From contig DCVI01000141.1 of the NCBI GenBank assembly GCA_002327315.1, positions 2,020 through 17,212 on the forward strand: DNA of 15,193 nt. The letters are read 5' to 3'. Below, piece after piece: positions 7,481-13,966 of this stretch. The notes below the pieces were generated by a model. It searched no databases. It was not told the origin of the DNA and was given only the letters and a program-made list of their open reading frames with translations. Position numbers and translations under genes: made by a program. Source of the stretch: Syntrophaceae bacterium UBA2192. Its GTDB lineage: Bacteria; Desulfobacterota; Syntrophia; Syntrophales; UBA2192. How positions within the stretch are numbered: the first letter of the stretch is position 1; every line of letters starts with the position of its first letter.

Positions 7481-8767
7481 ATGGCAAACATCGGCCGGAG
7501 CCAACAGATCACCTCCATCCTGAGGTCCCTGCAGCACAGGAACTTCCGCCTTTTCTTCAGCGGCCAGGCGGTTTCCCTCATCGGCACCTGGATGCAGCAG
7601 ATCGCGATGAGCTGGCTTGTCTACCGCCTGACGGATTCTCCCTTCCTGTTGGGGCTGGTCGGCTTCTCGAGCCAGATCCCGACGTTTGTCTTCGCGCCCA
7701 TCGCCGGCGTCTACGCGGACCGGCTGAACCGTTACCACCTGCTGATCGCGACCCAGACCCTGGCCATGGTTCAGGCTTTTTCCCTGGCCTTCCTCACGCT
7801 CACCGGAGTCGTACAGGTCTGGCACATCATCGCATTGAGTTTGTTCCTCGGGTTCGTTTATTCTATGGACATACCCGTTCGGCAGTCTTTCGTCATCGAG
7901 ATGCTCGACCGGAAAGAGGATCTGGGAAACGCCATTGCGCTGAACTCCTTTCTCTTCAACGGGGCGAGGCTCATCGGACCGTCCGTCGCAGGGGTCATGA
8001 TCGCATTCACGGGCGAGGGGATCTGCTTTCTTCTGAACGGGGTCAGTTTCTTTGCCATCATCCTGGCCCTGCTGGCCATGCGGATTCCGAAAAAGGAAAT
8101 CTCCATCCGGCATACGCATCTCAAAGAGGGCCTCACGGAAGGCTACCGGTATGTCCGGGACTTCGTCCCCATCCGGTACATCCTGCTTCAGCTTGCCCTG
8201 ATAAGCTTCATGGGGATGCCTTATGCGGTATTACTGCCCGTTTTTGCCAGGGACATCCTCCTGGGCGGTCCCCACACGCTCGGATTTCTCATGGGGGCCT
8301 CCGGGATGGGGGCGATCGCGGGAGCGCTCTTCCTGGCATCGAGGCGGACGGTTCTGGGGCTGGGTCGCTGGATCGCCCTGACATCTGCCGTGTTCGGGGC
8401 CGGGATCATCGCCTTTGCCCTCTCGAAGGTGTTTCTGTTCTCTGTGGTCATGATGTTCGTGACGGGCTTCGGGATGATGGTGCAGATGGCGTCGAGCAAC
8501 ACGATCCTCCAGACGATCGTCGACGAAGAAAAGCGCGGGCGCGTCATGAGCTTCTTCGCGATTGCGTTCATGGGAATGGCTCCCTTCGGGAGCCTGTTCG
8601 CTGGCGCGCTGGCTTCCGTGATCGGCGCGCCGGTCACAATTGTAATTACGGGTGCCTGCTGCATGATCGGGGCGATTATGTTCTACAGGCGGCTGCCCGA
8701 GATCCGCAGGCACATCAGGCCGGTTTATCAGAAGATGGGGATCCTGCCGCAGGTGCCGACGGCATAG
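7481..8767 (+). CDS. MFS transporter, EntS-like (DHA3/MFS_3) exporter
   Basis: It is 428 residues long with about 12 hydrophobic segments, the usual size of the major facilitator superfamily. The signature loop after the second membrane segment is GVYADRLNRY (residues 76-85), matching the MFS motif A pattern G-x-x-x-D-R-x-x-R. The N-terminal RNFRLFFSGQAVSLIGTWMQ and the middle NSFLFNGARLIGPSVAG are typical of the EntS/MFS_3 group of exporters. These export siderophores or drugs and are driven by protons. The substrate cannot be told here. It begins 43 bases after the TAXI gene, in the same direction, so they are probably one transcript. AGGCAGGA just before the ATG serves as a modest ribosome-binding site. 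Confidence 0.88.
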   Translation: MANIGRSQQITSILRSLQHRNFRLFFSGQAVSLIGTWMQQIAMSWLVYRLTDSPFLLGLVGFSSQIPTFVFAPIAGVYADRLNRYHLLIATQTLAMVQAFSLAFLTLTGVVQVWHIIALSLFLGFVYSMDIPVRQSFVIEMLDRKEDLGNAIALNSFLFNGARLIGPSVAGVMIAFTGEGICFLLNGVSFFAIILALLAMRIPKKEISIRHTHLKEGLTEGYRYVRDFVPIRYILLQLALISFMGMPYAVLLPVFARDILLGGPHTLGFLMGASGMGAIAGALFLASRRTVLGLGRWIALTSAVFGAGIIAFALSKVFLFSVVMMFVTGFGMMVQMASSNTILQTIVDEEKRGRVMSFFAIAFMGMAPFGSLFAGALASVIGAPVTIVITGACCMIGAIMFYRRLPEIRRHIRPVYQKMGILPQVPTA

Positions 8768-8830
8768 GGGAAACCTGCGTTGCCGGGGCAGGGTGATAAT
8801 GCATTTCGTTGAGGGAACAGGAGGCGGACA

Positions 8831-9496
8831 ATGGAACTGGAAGCGGCCGTGAGAGGCAGGAGAAGCATCCGGAAGTTCACCGACAGAGGGGTTCCCGAGG
8901 TCATTGTCGAGGAGATCCTCGATGCGGCCCGCTGGTCGCCCTCCTGGGGGAACACGCAGCCCTGGGAGTTTTACGTGCTGACGGGAAGGCCCCTGGCGGA
9001 ATTCAAGGAAGACAACGGGCGTATGCTGGAGGAGGGGCTGCCGTCCTCGCCTGACGTCCCCATGCCCGAGGCCTGGCCTGCGGCGTTGAAAGCGCGCTAC
9101 GGAGAACTGGGCAAGGGAATGCTGGACATGCTGGGGATCGACCGGGCGGACAAGGATGCCCGCAATCAGCTTTACGCCCTCATGGCGTCTCTCTTCGGCG
9201 CGCCCTGCATGATCGTTGCCTGCATCCCGAAGGAATCGCTTGTCGAATACGCCATGCTCGACGTGGGGCTTGTCGCGCAGTCGATTTGCCTGCTTGCCCA
9301 TGAAAAGGGCCTCGGCACCTGCATCATGGCCGCCGCGGTGCGCTACCCCGACCGGTTGCGGAAAATCGCCTCGATCCCCGATGACCGGCGCATCGTCGTG
9401 GCGATCGCCCTGGGATACCCCGATCCGGACTACCCCCTCAACCGGTTCGAAAGGAAGCGGGCGGAGATCAGGGAGCTTGTCCACTGGGTCGATTGA
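8831..9496 (+). CDS. Nitroreductase family FMN oxidoreductase
   Basis: The ATG at 8831 follows AGGAGGC at 8819-8825. It has 221 residues, the normal size for the family. FMN-binding signatures are clear: R10-R11-S-x-R14 in RGRRSIRKF, the ARWSPSWGNTQPWEF segment (residues 34-47, with S37, N41 and Q43), and the late motif GLGTC (residues 160-164). The reductase uses NAD(P)H to reduce nitroaromatics, quinones or related compounds in the cytoplasm. The actual substrate is unknown. It stands between an exporter and a dioxygenase in one co-directional run (63 and 56 base gaps). This supports a role in handling aromatic or redox-active compounds. Confidence 0.9.
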   Translation: MELEAAVRGRRSIRKFTDRGVPEVIVEEILDAARWSPSWGNTQPWEFYVLTGRPLAEFKEDNGRMLEEGLPSSPDVPMPEAWPAALKARYGELGKGMLDMLGIDRADKDARNQLYALMASLFGAPCMIVACIPKESLVEYAMLDVGLVAQSICLLAHEKGLGTCIMAAAVRYPDRLRKIASIPDDRRIVVAIALGYPDPDYPLNRFERKRAEIRELVHWVD

Positions 9497-9552
9497 TCCC
9501 GGGGACGGACAGCGGGCGTCGACCGGGCAATCCCGTGTGAAAGGACGAAAGG

Positions 9553-10374
9553 ATGAAAACCGTTGACTGGACGCTCGATGAATTGAATGCGGCATTCCCC
9601 GAAACGGGCGAGACGATGCCCGTTGTGTTCGTTGGGCACGGCAACCCGATGAATGCCATCGAGGACAACGTCTACAGCCGCGCGTGGATCGGGGCGGGAA
9701 AAGCCCTGCCGCGGCCCAGGGCGATCCTCAGCGTCTCGGCGCACTGGGAGACGAAGGGCTCGCGGGTCACGGCGATGGAGAGGTCCCGGACGCTCTACAC
9801 CTTCGACGGGTTTCCCGAGGAGCTCTTCCGGGCGAAATACCCCGCTCCGGGAGCGCCGCAGCTGGCGGCGCTTGTGCAGCAAACCCTGAAATCAAAGGAG
9901 GTACGGCCGGACCGGAAGTGGGGCCTCGACCACGGGACGTGGGCGGTGCTTTGCCGCCTGTTCCCGGCGGCCGACATCCCCGTCGTCCAGTTGAGCCTCG
10001 ACCGGACAAAGGGGGCCGCGCACCACTACGCGCTTGCGGGCCCATTGCGCGCACTCCGGAGAAAGGGGATCCTCATCCTCGGAAGCGGCAACGTCGTCCA
10101 CAATCTCTACAGGCTCGTCTGGCAGGAGAGGGCCTTTGACTGGGCAAGCGAGTTCGATGAGACCGTCAAGCGGCTGATCCTGTCGGGCGATCATGACGCG
10201 CTTGTCCACTACGAGGGTCTCGGGGAAAACGCCTCCCTGGCCATCCCGACCAACGAGCACTTCCTGCCGCTGCTCTATGTGCTTGCCCTGCGGGAAGAGA
10301 GGGAGCCGCTGAGCTTCTTTGCCGAGGGGGTGACGCTGGGCACCATCTCCATGCGGGCCTTCCGCATCGGGTAA
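9553..10374 (+). CDS. ygiD: 4,5-DOPA extradiol dioxygenase family (YgiD-like)
   Basis: 273 residues, starting at an ATG with AAAGG directly before it. It matches the YgiD/LigB-type class III extradiol dioxygenase family along its whole length: VVFVGHGNPMNAIEDNVYSR, PRPRAILSVSAHWETKG, KWGLDHGTWAVL, ILILGSGNVVHNL and NEHFLPLLYVLAL. Candidate metal ligands H29, H64 and H236 and the catalytic-type H127 and H183 are all present. YgiD enzymes bind zinc or iron and cleave catechols such as DOPA between positions 4 and 5. A dioxygenase needs oxygen, so in an anaerobe the role may be detoxification or something else. The natural substrate is not known from sequence. It is the last of the tight run that begins at 5174. 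Confidence 0.88.
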   Translation: MKTVDWTLDELNAAFPETGETMPVVFVGHGNPMNAIEDNVYSRAWIGAGKALPRPRAILSVSAHWETKGSRVTAMERSRTLYTFDGFPEELFRAKYPAPGAPQLAALVQQTLKSKEVRPDRKWGLDHGTWAVLCRLFPAADIPVVQLSLDRTKGAAHHYALAGPLRALRRKGILILGSGNVVHNLYRLVWQERAFDWASEFDETVKRLILSGDHDALVHYEGLGENASLAIPTNEHFLPLLYVLALREEREPLSFFAEGVTLGTISMRAFRIG

Positions 10375-10473
10375 GACGGATGAGGCCGGCATCGGAAAAT
10401 TTTCGTAGACGGAAATCATGCTATCGTCGTATTGACTTCGGGCGGCGGTAAAGCGAAACTGTAGTCGAGGAAA

Positions 10474-10521
10474 ATGAGTTGGATCCCGAAAAAAGAGGTT
10501 CTTAAGGAGGTTGCTTCATGA
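10474..10521 (+). CDS. Possible 15-codon upstream ORF overlapping the next start
   Basis: ATG at 10474, preceded by GAGG, reads MSWIPKKEVLKEVAS and stops at TGA 10519-10521. That stop overlaps the start of the small exported protein gene in the pattern ATGA. Such overlap allows translational coupling. The frame also covers the downstream ribosome-binding site AAGGAGG (10505-10511), so this could be chance. Only comparison with relatives can tell. Confidence 0.25.
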   Translation: MSWIPKKEVLKEVAS

Positions 10522-10835
10522 AAAAGACATCGATTGCATTGCTGGTGGTCTGTGCCCTGATCGTGGGCACGGTGCCGGCCTTCGGAGAGACCACGGACGG
10601 CATGGCCATCGTGGCCGACGTCCTCATCGCGAGGCCCGTGGGCCTTGTCTCCATCGTCTTCGGATCGGTGATGTACATCGTCGCGCTGCCCTTTTCCATT
10701 CCCAGCGACAGCGTCGATAAGGCGGGGAAGCTGCTCGTGGCGGATCCCTTCAAGTACACCTTCTCCAGGCCCCTCGGAGATTTCGACTACAGGGTGGGCA
10801 TGGCCGAAATGCCAAAGACGGGCGGGACGAAGTAG
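10518..10835 (+). CDS. Small exported hypothetical protein with hydrophobic segment
   Basis: The ATG at 10518 follows a strong AAGGAGG. It has 105 residues. Residues 1-23 are a signal peptide (MKKTSIALLVVCALIVGTVPAFG). The mature part has one long hydrophobic stretch (VADVLIARPVGLVSIVFGSVMYIVALPF) and then a short polar end with DPFKYTFSRPLGDFDY. The protein may therefore be membrane-associated. I do not recognise a family, and the function is unknown. It is 143 bases from the dioxygenase gene and may have its own promoter. It converges with the minus-strand gene at 10842, with only 6 bases between the stops. Confidence 0.75.
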   Translation: MKKTSIALLVVCALIVGTVPAFGETTDGMAIVADVLIARPVGLVSIVFGSVMYIVALPFSIPSDSVDKAGKLLVADPFKYTFSRPLGDFDYRVGMAEMPKTGGTK

Positions 10836-10841
10836 GGCGCC

Positions 10842-11102
10842 TCACTCCTTCTCCAGCAGCTCCCGCAGGGCCGGGCGGACGTAGACGTCGGTGAGATCGA
10901 ACGGCTTCAGGGCCTGCACAAGGGTCCGGATGCGGTCCTTCGCCTTCGCCCGCGAGTCGATGACGATGACGTTCTTCCCCTTGAGCCGGTAGAGCCCCCC
11001 GGAGATCGTGACGTCGTCCTGCGGGATTTTCTCGTACCGCACCTCGATCCCGAGGCCGTACGCCAGCGCCTCGAGCTGATCCAGGGCAATGTGATCGTCC
11101 AT
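10842..11102 (-). CDS. Small conserved-looking hypothetical protein
   Basis: The start at 11102 is preceded by GGAGGG a few bases upstream. It has 86 residues: a helical start (LDQLEALAYGLGIEVRYEKI), then a core with GGLYRLKGKNVIVIDSRAKAKDRI and an end in VYVRPALRELLEKE. No membrane segment or signal is visible, so it is cytoplasmic. I cannot name a family. It is the last gene of a minus-strand series, 43 bases after the EcsC-like gene. Confidence 0.72.
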   Translation of the reverse strand: MDDHIALDQLEALAYGLGIEVRYEKIPQDDVTISGGLYRLKGKNVIVIDSRAKAKDRIRTLVQALKPFDLTDVYVRPALRELLEKE

Positions 11103-11145
11103 GTCCCTCCGGCAATAGCGATCGGCCGGAGCGGCGTCCCGCCCA

Positions 11146-11721
11146 CTAGCCTTCGATCTTCTCGATTTCGATGTCCTGCCTGAAGAGATCGTCGGCGTAT
11201 TCGCCGACCTTTTCCGTCATCCTCTTGGAGAGCCAGCCAAACACCGGGGCCGTGGCCAGGCAGATCCAGCGGCCGGCGCTTCGCTGCACGAAGCTCGAGC
11301 CGATCCGCGCACCGATGGCCGTGGCCGTCTTCTGCGCCGCCTGGGTGCTCAGCGCCTTGACGATCATCCGCGAGCCCACCTTCTGCACCAGCAGCCGACC
11401 CGCCGTCACCCCCAGGGCGCAGGCAAAGACATAGAGAACAAGCGGGCGGTTCACCTTGTCGAGCTTGTCGTGGTACTTGGCGATCTTGTAGATGAGATCC
11501 ATCTGGATCTTCGTGATCGCCGCAAGTTCCGGCAGGATCGTTGCCATCCCGAAGGGGCCCGGCATCATCCCCGAGGCGAAGCTCAGCGAAAAGCACTTGT
11601 TCGAGGCAATATCCGTCATGTCGAGGGGTGCGCCGTCCACCCGGATCTTGTCCGGGTCGGGCGCCATGCCCATCATCGTCTCGACGAACCACTTCTCGAA
11701 GCCGAAACCCTCTGTGCTCAT
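11146..11721 (-). CDS. EcsC-like membrane-associated protein
   Basis: The protein has 191 residues, and GGAGGG...AAGG lies directly upstream of its ATG. It contains MMPGPFGMATILPELAAITKIQMDLIYKIAKYH (residues 52-84), the kind of P-G-P-x-G helix pair seen in EcsC-family proteins. Further helices follow: RPLVLYVFACALGVTAG and SAGRWICLATAPVFGWLSKRM, the latter perhaps membrane-touching. The tail is acidic (DIEIEKIEG). EcsC proteins are poorly characterised and membrane-associated. The assignment rests on this single motif and is tentative; a relation to DUF697 is another option. It lies 14 bases after the flavodoxin-like gene and is surely in the same operon. Confidence 0.6.
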   Translation of the reverse strand: MSTEGFGFEKWFVETMMGMAPDPDKIRVDGAPLDMTDIASNKCFSLSFASGMMPGPFGMATILPELAAITKIQMDLIYKIAKYHDKLDKVNRPLVLYVFACALGVTAGRLLVQKVGSRMIVKALSTQAAQKTATAIGARIGSSFVQRSAGRWICLATAPVFGWLSKRMTEKVGEYADDLFRQDIEIEKIEG

Positions 11722-11735
11722 CCTTCATCCCTCCG

Positions 11736-12314
11736 TCAGTCGCTGTTCTCCGCCAGTTTCTTCCCCAGTGCCTTCGCCTCTCTCAGCAGGGCCTTGTTGG
11801 CCTTGATGTCACCGGGCTCCATGGCGCTCCCGTAGACCATCCCCACGATCTTTGCCCCCGCGTAGTTGTAGGCGTCCTGGAAGGTCCTCAGGGCGTTGAC
11901 GCAGCCCGAGTCAAAGGGGTCCTCGCCGCCGTAGGCCATGGCCACGGCGATCCGTTTGCCCTCGAAGGGGTCTTTCCCGTAGGCGGGCAGGGCGAAACAG
12001 CGATCCATCCAGAGCTTCAGCTGGGCGGACATCGTGAACCAGTAGACGGGGCTTGCGATCACCCAGGCATCGGCCTCGATCATTTTCCGATAGATCGGCT
12101 GCATGTCGTCGTCGATGGAGCACCCTTTGCTCTTTGGCTTCTGGCAGGCGAAGCAGGCCTTGCAGGGGGCAATCGCGAGTCCGTGGAGAAAGACCGTTTC
12201 AACGGCCGCACCGGCTTTCCTGGCGCCCCCGGCGATCCTTTCCGCAAGGATGGCGCTGTTGCCCTTTCGCCTGGGGCTTCCCAGCAGGACAAGGATCTTC
12301 TTCCCTTTCTTCAT
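11736..12314 (-). CDS. Flavodoxin-like FMN reductase with a four-cysteine cluster
   Basis: The start at 12314 is chosen because GGAGAG lies just upstream and the chain then begins with the standard KKILVLLGSPRRKGNS (residues 5-20), the FMN phosphate-binding loop of NADPH-dependent FMN reductases. It has 192 residues. The second FMN contact is ASPVYWFTMSAQLKLWMDR (residues 87-105). Between the two lies C51-x2-C54-x2-C57-x7-C65. This spacing fits the compact cysteine motif of iron-sulfur flavoproteins (Isf), so a [4Fe-4S] cluster is plausible though not shown. It would be a cytoplasmic electron-transfer or reductase protein. It leads a minus-strand operon with the EcsC-like gene 14 bases behind. 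A terminator separates it from the DivIVA-domain gene upstream. Confidence 0.85.
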   Translation of the reverse strand: MKKGKKILVLLGSPRRKGNSAILAERIAGGARKAGAAVETVFLHGLAIAPCKACFACQKPKSKGCSIDDDMQPIYRKMIEADAWVIASPVYWFTMSAQLKLWMDRCFALPAYGKDPFEGKRIAVAMAYGGEDPFDSGCVNALRTFQDAYNYAGAKIVGMVYGSAMEPGDIKANKALLREAKALGKKLAENSD

Positions 12315-12421
12315 GGCACGGCTCTCCTCACGGGGATTCCGGACAAGGGGTAGTTTTCCATATCGCCGGGTCAAATGCAAAATAATTTGGCGGGGAAAAA
12401 GGCCGGGGGGATCGAACAGCA

Positions 12422-12450
12422 GAAAGCCCCGCCGAATGGACGGGGCTTTC
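12422..12450 (-). terminator. Terminator of the DivIVA-domain gene
   Basis: GAAAGCCCCG at 12422-12431 and CGGGGCTTTC at 12441-12450 form a perfect 10-bp stem with a 9-base loop. Read on the minus strand it lies 51 bases after the DivIVA-domain stop, with TTTC directly after the GC core and then CTGCTGTTC. The T-rich tail is modest, but the position fits. Confidence 0.7.
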
Positions 12451-12500
12451 CGATGAAGGGCGACGGAAGGAGGGGGTGTCGTCGGCCCTCCGGGGTTTGC

Positions 12501-13511
12501 TCACTGGTATTTCTGGCTTGAACGCCTGCCTCCGGGGGCCGGCTTGCCCTCGCCCTCGGGCCTCATTTTCCGGGAGTCTGCCTGGACCTTGAGGCTGCTG
12601 AAGATGGCGCCGGCTTTGCGCTCCGCCTCCAGCAGCACGGCGTTGCACTGCTCGACGGCGTCGGATTTGCGCTGCAGGGCGAACTGCTCGGCCTCCTGGC
12701 GGGCCGTCTTGACGATCTCCTCGGACTTGTGGACGGCATTCTGCACGGCGGCAAGCAAGCGCTCGTGCTCCTTGTTGAGCTCGCTCAGGGTTCTCCCGAT
12801 GAGGCTGCTCGTGATCATCTCGGCCTCGGCGCGGGTGCTCTGGATGATGGACTCGGCCCTCGCCATGGCCTCGCCGATTAGCCTGTCAAAGTTCTTCTGG
12901 GCTTCCTCGGCATGTTTCATGTCCCAGTCGTCCGTCCCGGCGCCGGCGCCCTCGGGTGGCGCGACCGGTCCCTCTGAAACGGACAGGGGACGCTCGAACT
13001 CGGGTGCGGTTCTCGGTGCGGTTGCGGTCATCGAGGCGGCTGCCGCCCTGGCGTCGGCCTCGATCTTCTCTGCCTTCTGCTTGGCATTGAGGGTGATCTC
13101 GTCGGCCATCACCTTCGCCTGCGAAAGCATCAGGGCCGTTTCCCTCCGGGCCTTCTCCTGGGCCTCCCGCTCGATCTTTCGCCGGATCTCAGCGGCCTCC
13201 CGCTCGGCCTTCTGCCCGATTTCGTCGGCCTCTTCCTTCGCCCGGGCGATGACTTCCCCGGCGGTCTTGCCGGCCTCCTCGAGGGACTGCCTGTTCTTCT
13301 CGGCGTTCTTTTCCGCTTCCTTCCGGGTGGTGAGGGTCGACCGGACGGTCTGCTCGGTGAGCCTCTTCTCCAGTTGGGTATTCTGGGAGAGGATCTTGTC
13401 GAACTCCGCCGCCACGACCTTGAGGAAGCTCTTCACCTCCTCGGCGTCGATGCCCATCAGGCTCTGCTTGAATTTCCGGTTCTTGATTTCACGGGGTGTA
13501 AAGGTCGTCAT
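12501..13511 (-). CDS. DivIVA-domain protein with two coiled coils
   Basis: 336 residues. The first 43 residues match the DivIVA N-terminal domain: TPREIKNRKFKQSLMGIDAEEVKSFL, followed by KVVAAEFDKIL. Next is a long charged coiled coil (about 44-158, rich in Ala/Glu/Lys/Arg), then a Pro/Ala/Gly-rich linker (about 162-195), then a second coiled coil (about 198-312) and a basic tail. DivIVA-type proteins bind curved membranes or cell poles and recruit partners; they are best known in Gram-positives but also occur in Deltaproteobacteria. Pole or septum placement here is inference. The gene runs away from the attenuator and channel gene. The region 13512-13674 contains its 5' leader and no other gene that I can support. 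Confidence 0.82.
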   Translation of the reverse strand: MTTFTPREIKNRKFKQSLMGIDAEEVKSFLKVVAAEFDKILSQNTQLEKRLTEQTVRSTLTTRKEAEKNAEKNRQSLEEAGKTAGEVIARAKEEADEIGQKAEREAAEIRRKIEREAQEKARRETALMLSQAKVMADEITLNAKQKAEKIEADARAAAASMTATAPRTAPEFERPLSVSEGPVAPPEGAGAGTDDWDMKHAEEAQKNFDRLIGEAMARAESIIQSTRAEAEMITSSLIGRTLSELNKEHERLLAAVQNAVHKSEEIVKTARQEAEQFALQRKSDAVEQCNAVLLEAERKAGAIFSSLKVQADSRKMRPEGEGKPAPGGRRSSQKYQ

Positions 13512-13674
13512 GAGTCAGCCTCATCTCGTTCAGATTCGTGACGGTGTATGCCCCGGCTCGGCGGGCCGGGTACACAGTGCGTCCGTCTGGTAATGCATCC
13601 TTAACCATACTTCGGTTGCCGGGGACCAATTCTTTAGCGGAATCGCCTCCGATCCCGAGGCGGTCAGAAGACGC

Positions 13675-13703
13675 TTGACAAGCCTGCCGAACCATGTTTA
13701 CAT
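13675..13703 (+). promoter_or_regulatory. Sigma-70-type promoter driving the Trp leader
   Basis: TTGACA at 13675-13680 is a perfect -35 box. After exactly 17 bases comes TTACAT at 13698-13703. This is a weak -10 by itself, but TG lies one base before it (13695-13696), giving an extended -10. Transcription is expected to start near 13710. Nothing in its vicinity would be transcribed in this direction except the leader and the channel gene. Confidence 0.7.
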
Positions 13704-13732
13704 AAGCGCACTTTTTTAAGGAAGCAATCACG

Positions 13733-13810
13733 ATGCCAGGACTCGCGCACAAAAACATTTTCGGTTGGTGGTGGTGGGCCAACATAAGCGCAGGGGTCCG
13801 CCCATCGTAA
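13733..13810 (+). CDS. Trp-rich leader peptide (25 codons, four Trp in a row)
   Basis: This is an open frame of 25 codons. The ATG at 13733 follows the ribosome-binding site TAAGGAAG (13717-13724) at 8 bases. The peptide begins MPGLAHKNIF, continues GWWWWA (Trp codons at 13766-13777), and ends NISAGVRPS with TAA at 13808-13810. Four consecutive UGG codons in a tiny frame between a promoter and a terminator are the hallmark of tryptophan attenuator leader peptides such as TrpL of enterobacteria and rhizobia. Its job would be to time the ribosome: slow at Trp codons when charged tRNA-Trp is scarce, otherwise reach the stop. It has no other protein features. Proof that it is translated is lacking. 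Confidence 0.75.
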   Translation: MPGLAHKNIFGWWWWANISAGVRPS

Positions 13811-13845
13811 GGAAGCACGAAGGCACAGAGTAAAAAGCCGGAAAC

Positions 13846-13890
13846 AAAGCCATGGGTGGGTCAGACACCGCCCATGGCTTTTTTATTTAT
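13846..13890 (+). terminator. Intrinsic terminator 1 of the leader
   Basis: The stem is 13846-13859 with 13868-13881: 14 pairs, one G-T, and a loop of 8 bases. The GC core GCCATGGG/CCCATGGC is followed by TTTTTTATTTAT. This is a textbook strong terminator on the + strand, 36 bases after the leader-peptide stop. Confidence 0.85.
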
Positions 13891-13894
13891 GCAG

Positions 13895-13930
13895 AGGCCA
13901 CGGGGCGGGAAGCCCTGTGGCCTTTTTTTA
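13895..13930 (+). terminator. Intrinsic terminator 2, directly after terminator 1
   Basis: AGGCCACGGGGC (13895-13906) and GCCCTGTGGCCT (13912-13923) form a 12-bp stem with one G-T and a 5-base loop. The T-run 13923-13929 follows. It begins only 14 bases after the terminator 1 stem and 37 bases before the channel gene start. Confidence 0.85.
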
Positions 13931-13966
13931 CGACAAGCAAAATCCACAAAAGGAGGAGTAAGGGTT

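Larger units (their letters stand above)
13710..13930 (+). promoter_or_regulatory. Trp-codon attenuator RNA with two serial terminators
   Basis: The leader RNA contains mutually exclusive helices. 1:2 pairs 13773-13780 (last Trp codons) with 13795-13802, 8 pairs. 2:3 pairs 13795-13805 with 13852-13862, 11 pairs including 3 wobbles. 3:4 is terminator 1 (13846-13859 with 13868-13881). 4:5 pairs 13868-13880 with 13895-13908, 12 pairs around a small internal loop. 5:6 is terminator 2 (13895-13906 with 13912-13923). A ribosome halted at the Trp codons hides segment 1, so 2:3 and then 4:5 form and both terminators are disrupted. A ribosome at the stop hides segment 2, so both terminators form. The CCGCCCAT of segment 2 is an exact copy of that in segment 4. 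Read-through would express the channel gene at 13967. Confidence 0.68.

Noticed and set aside
8231..9595. A 454-residue minus-strand reading frame
   Set aside because: It lies opposite the clearly real MFS and nitroreductase genes, its composition is Arg/His/Pro-rich and it matches nothing recognisable. It is a shadow frame due to high GC.
13806..13880. A cyclic-di-GMP (GEMM) riboswitch, suggested by ACAAAGCCATGGG near a terminator
   Set aside because: The conserved core and second-helix contacts of GEMM are not present, and the Trp leader with its antiterminator explains the region better.
13856..13966. A longer start for the channel gene at 13856
   Set aside because: It would run through both terminators, has no ribosome-binding site, and would put 37 extra residues before a proper signal peptide.
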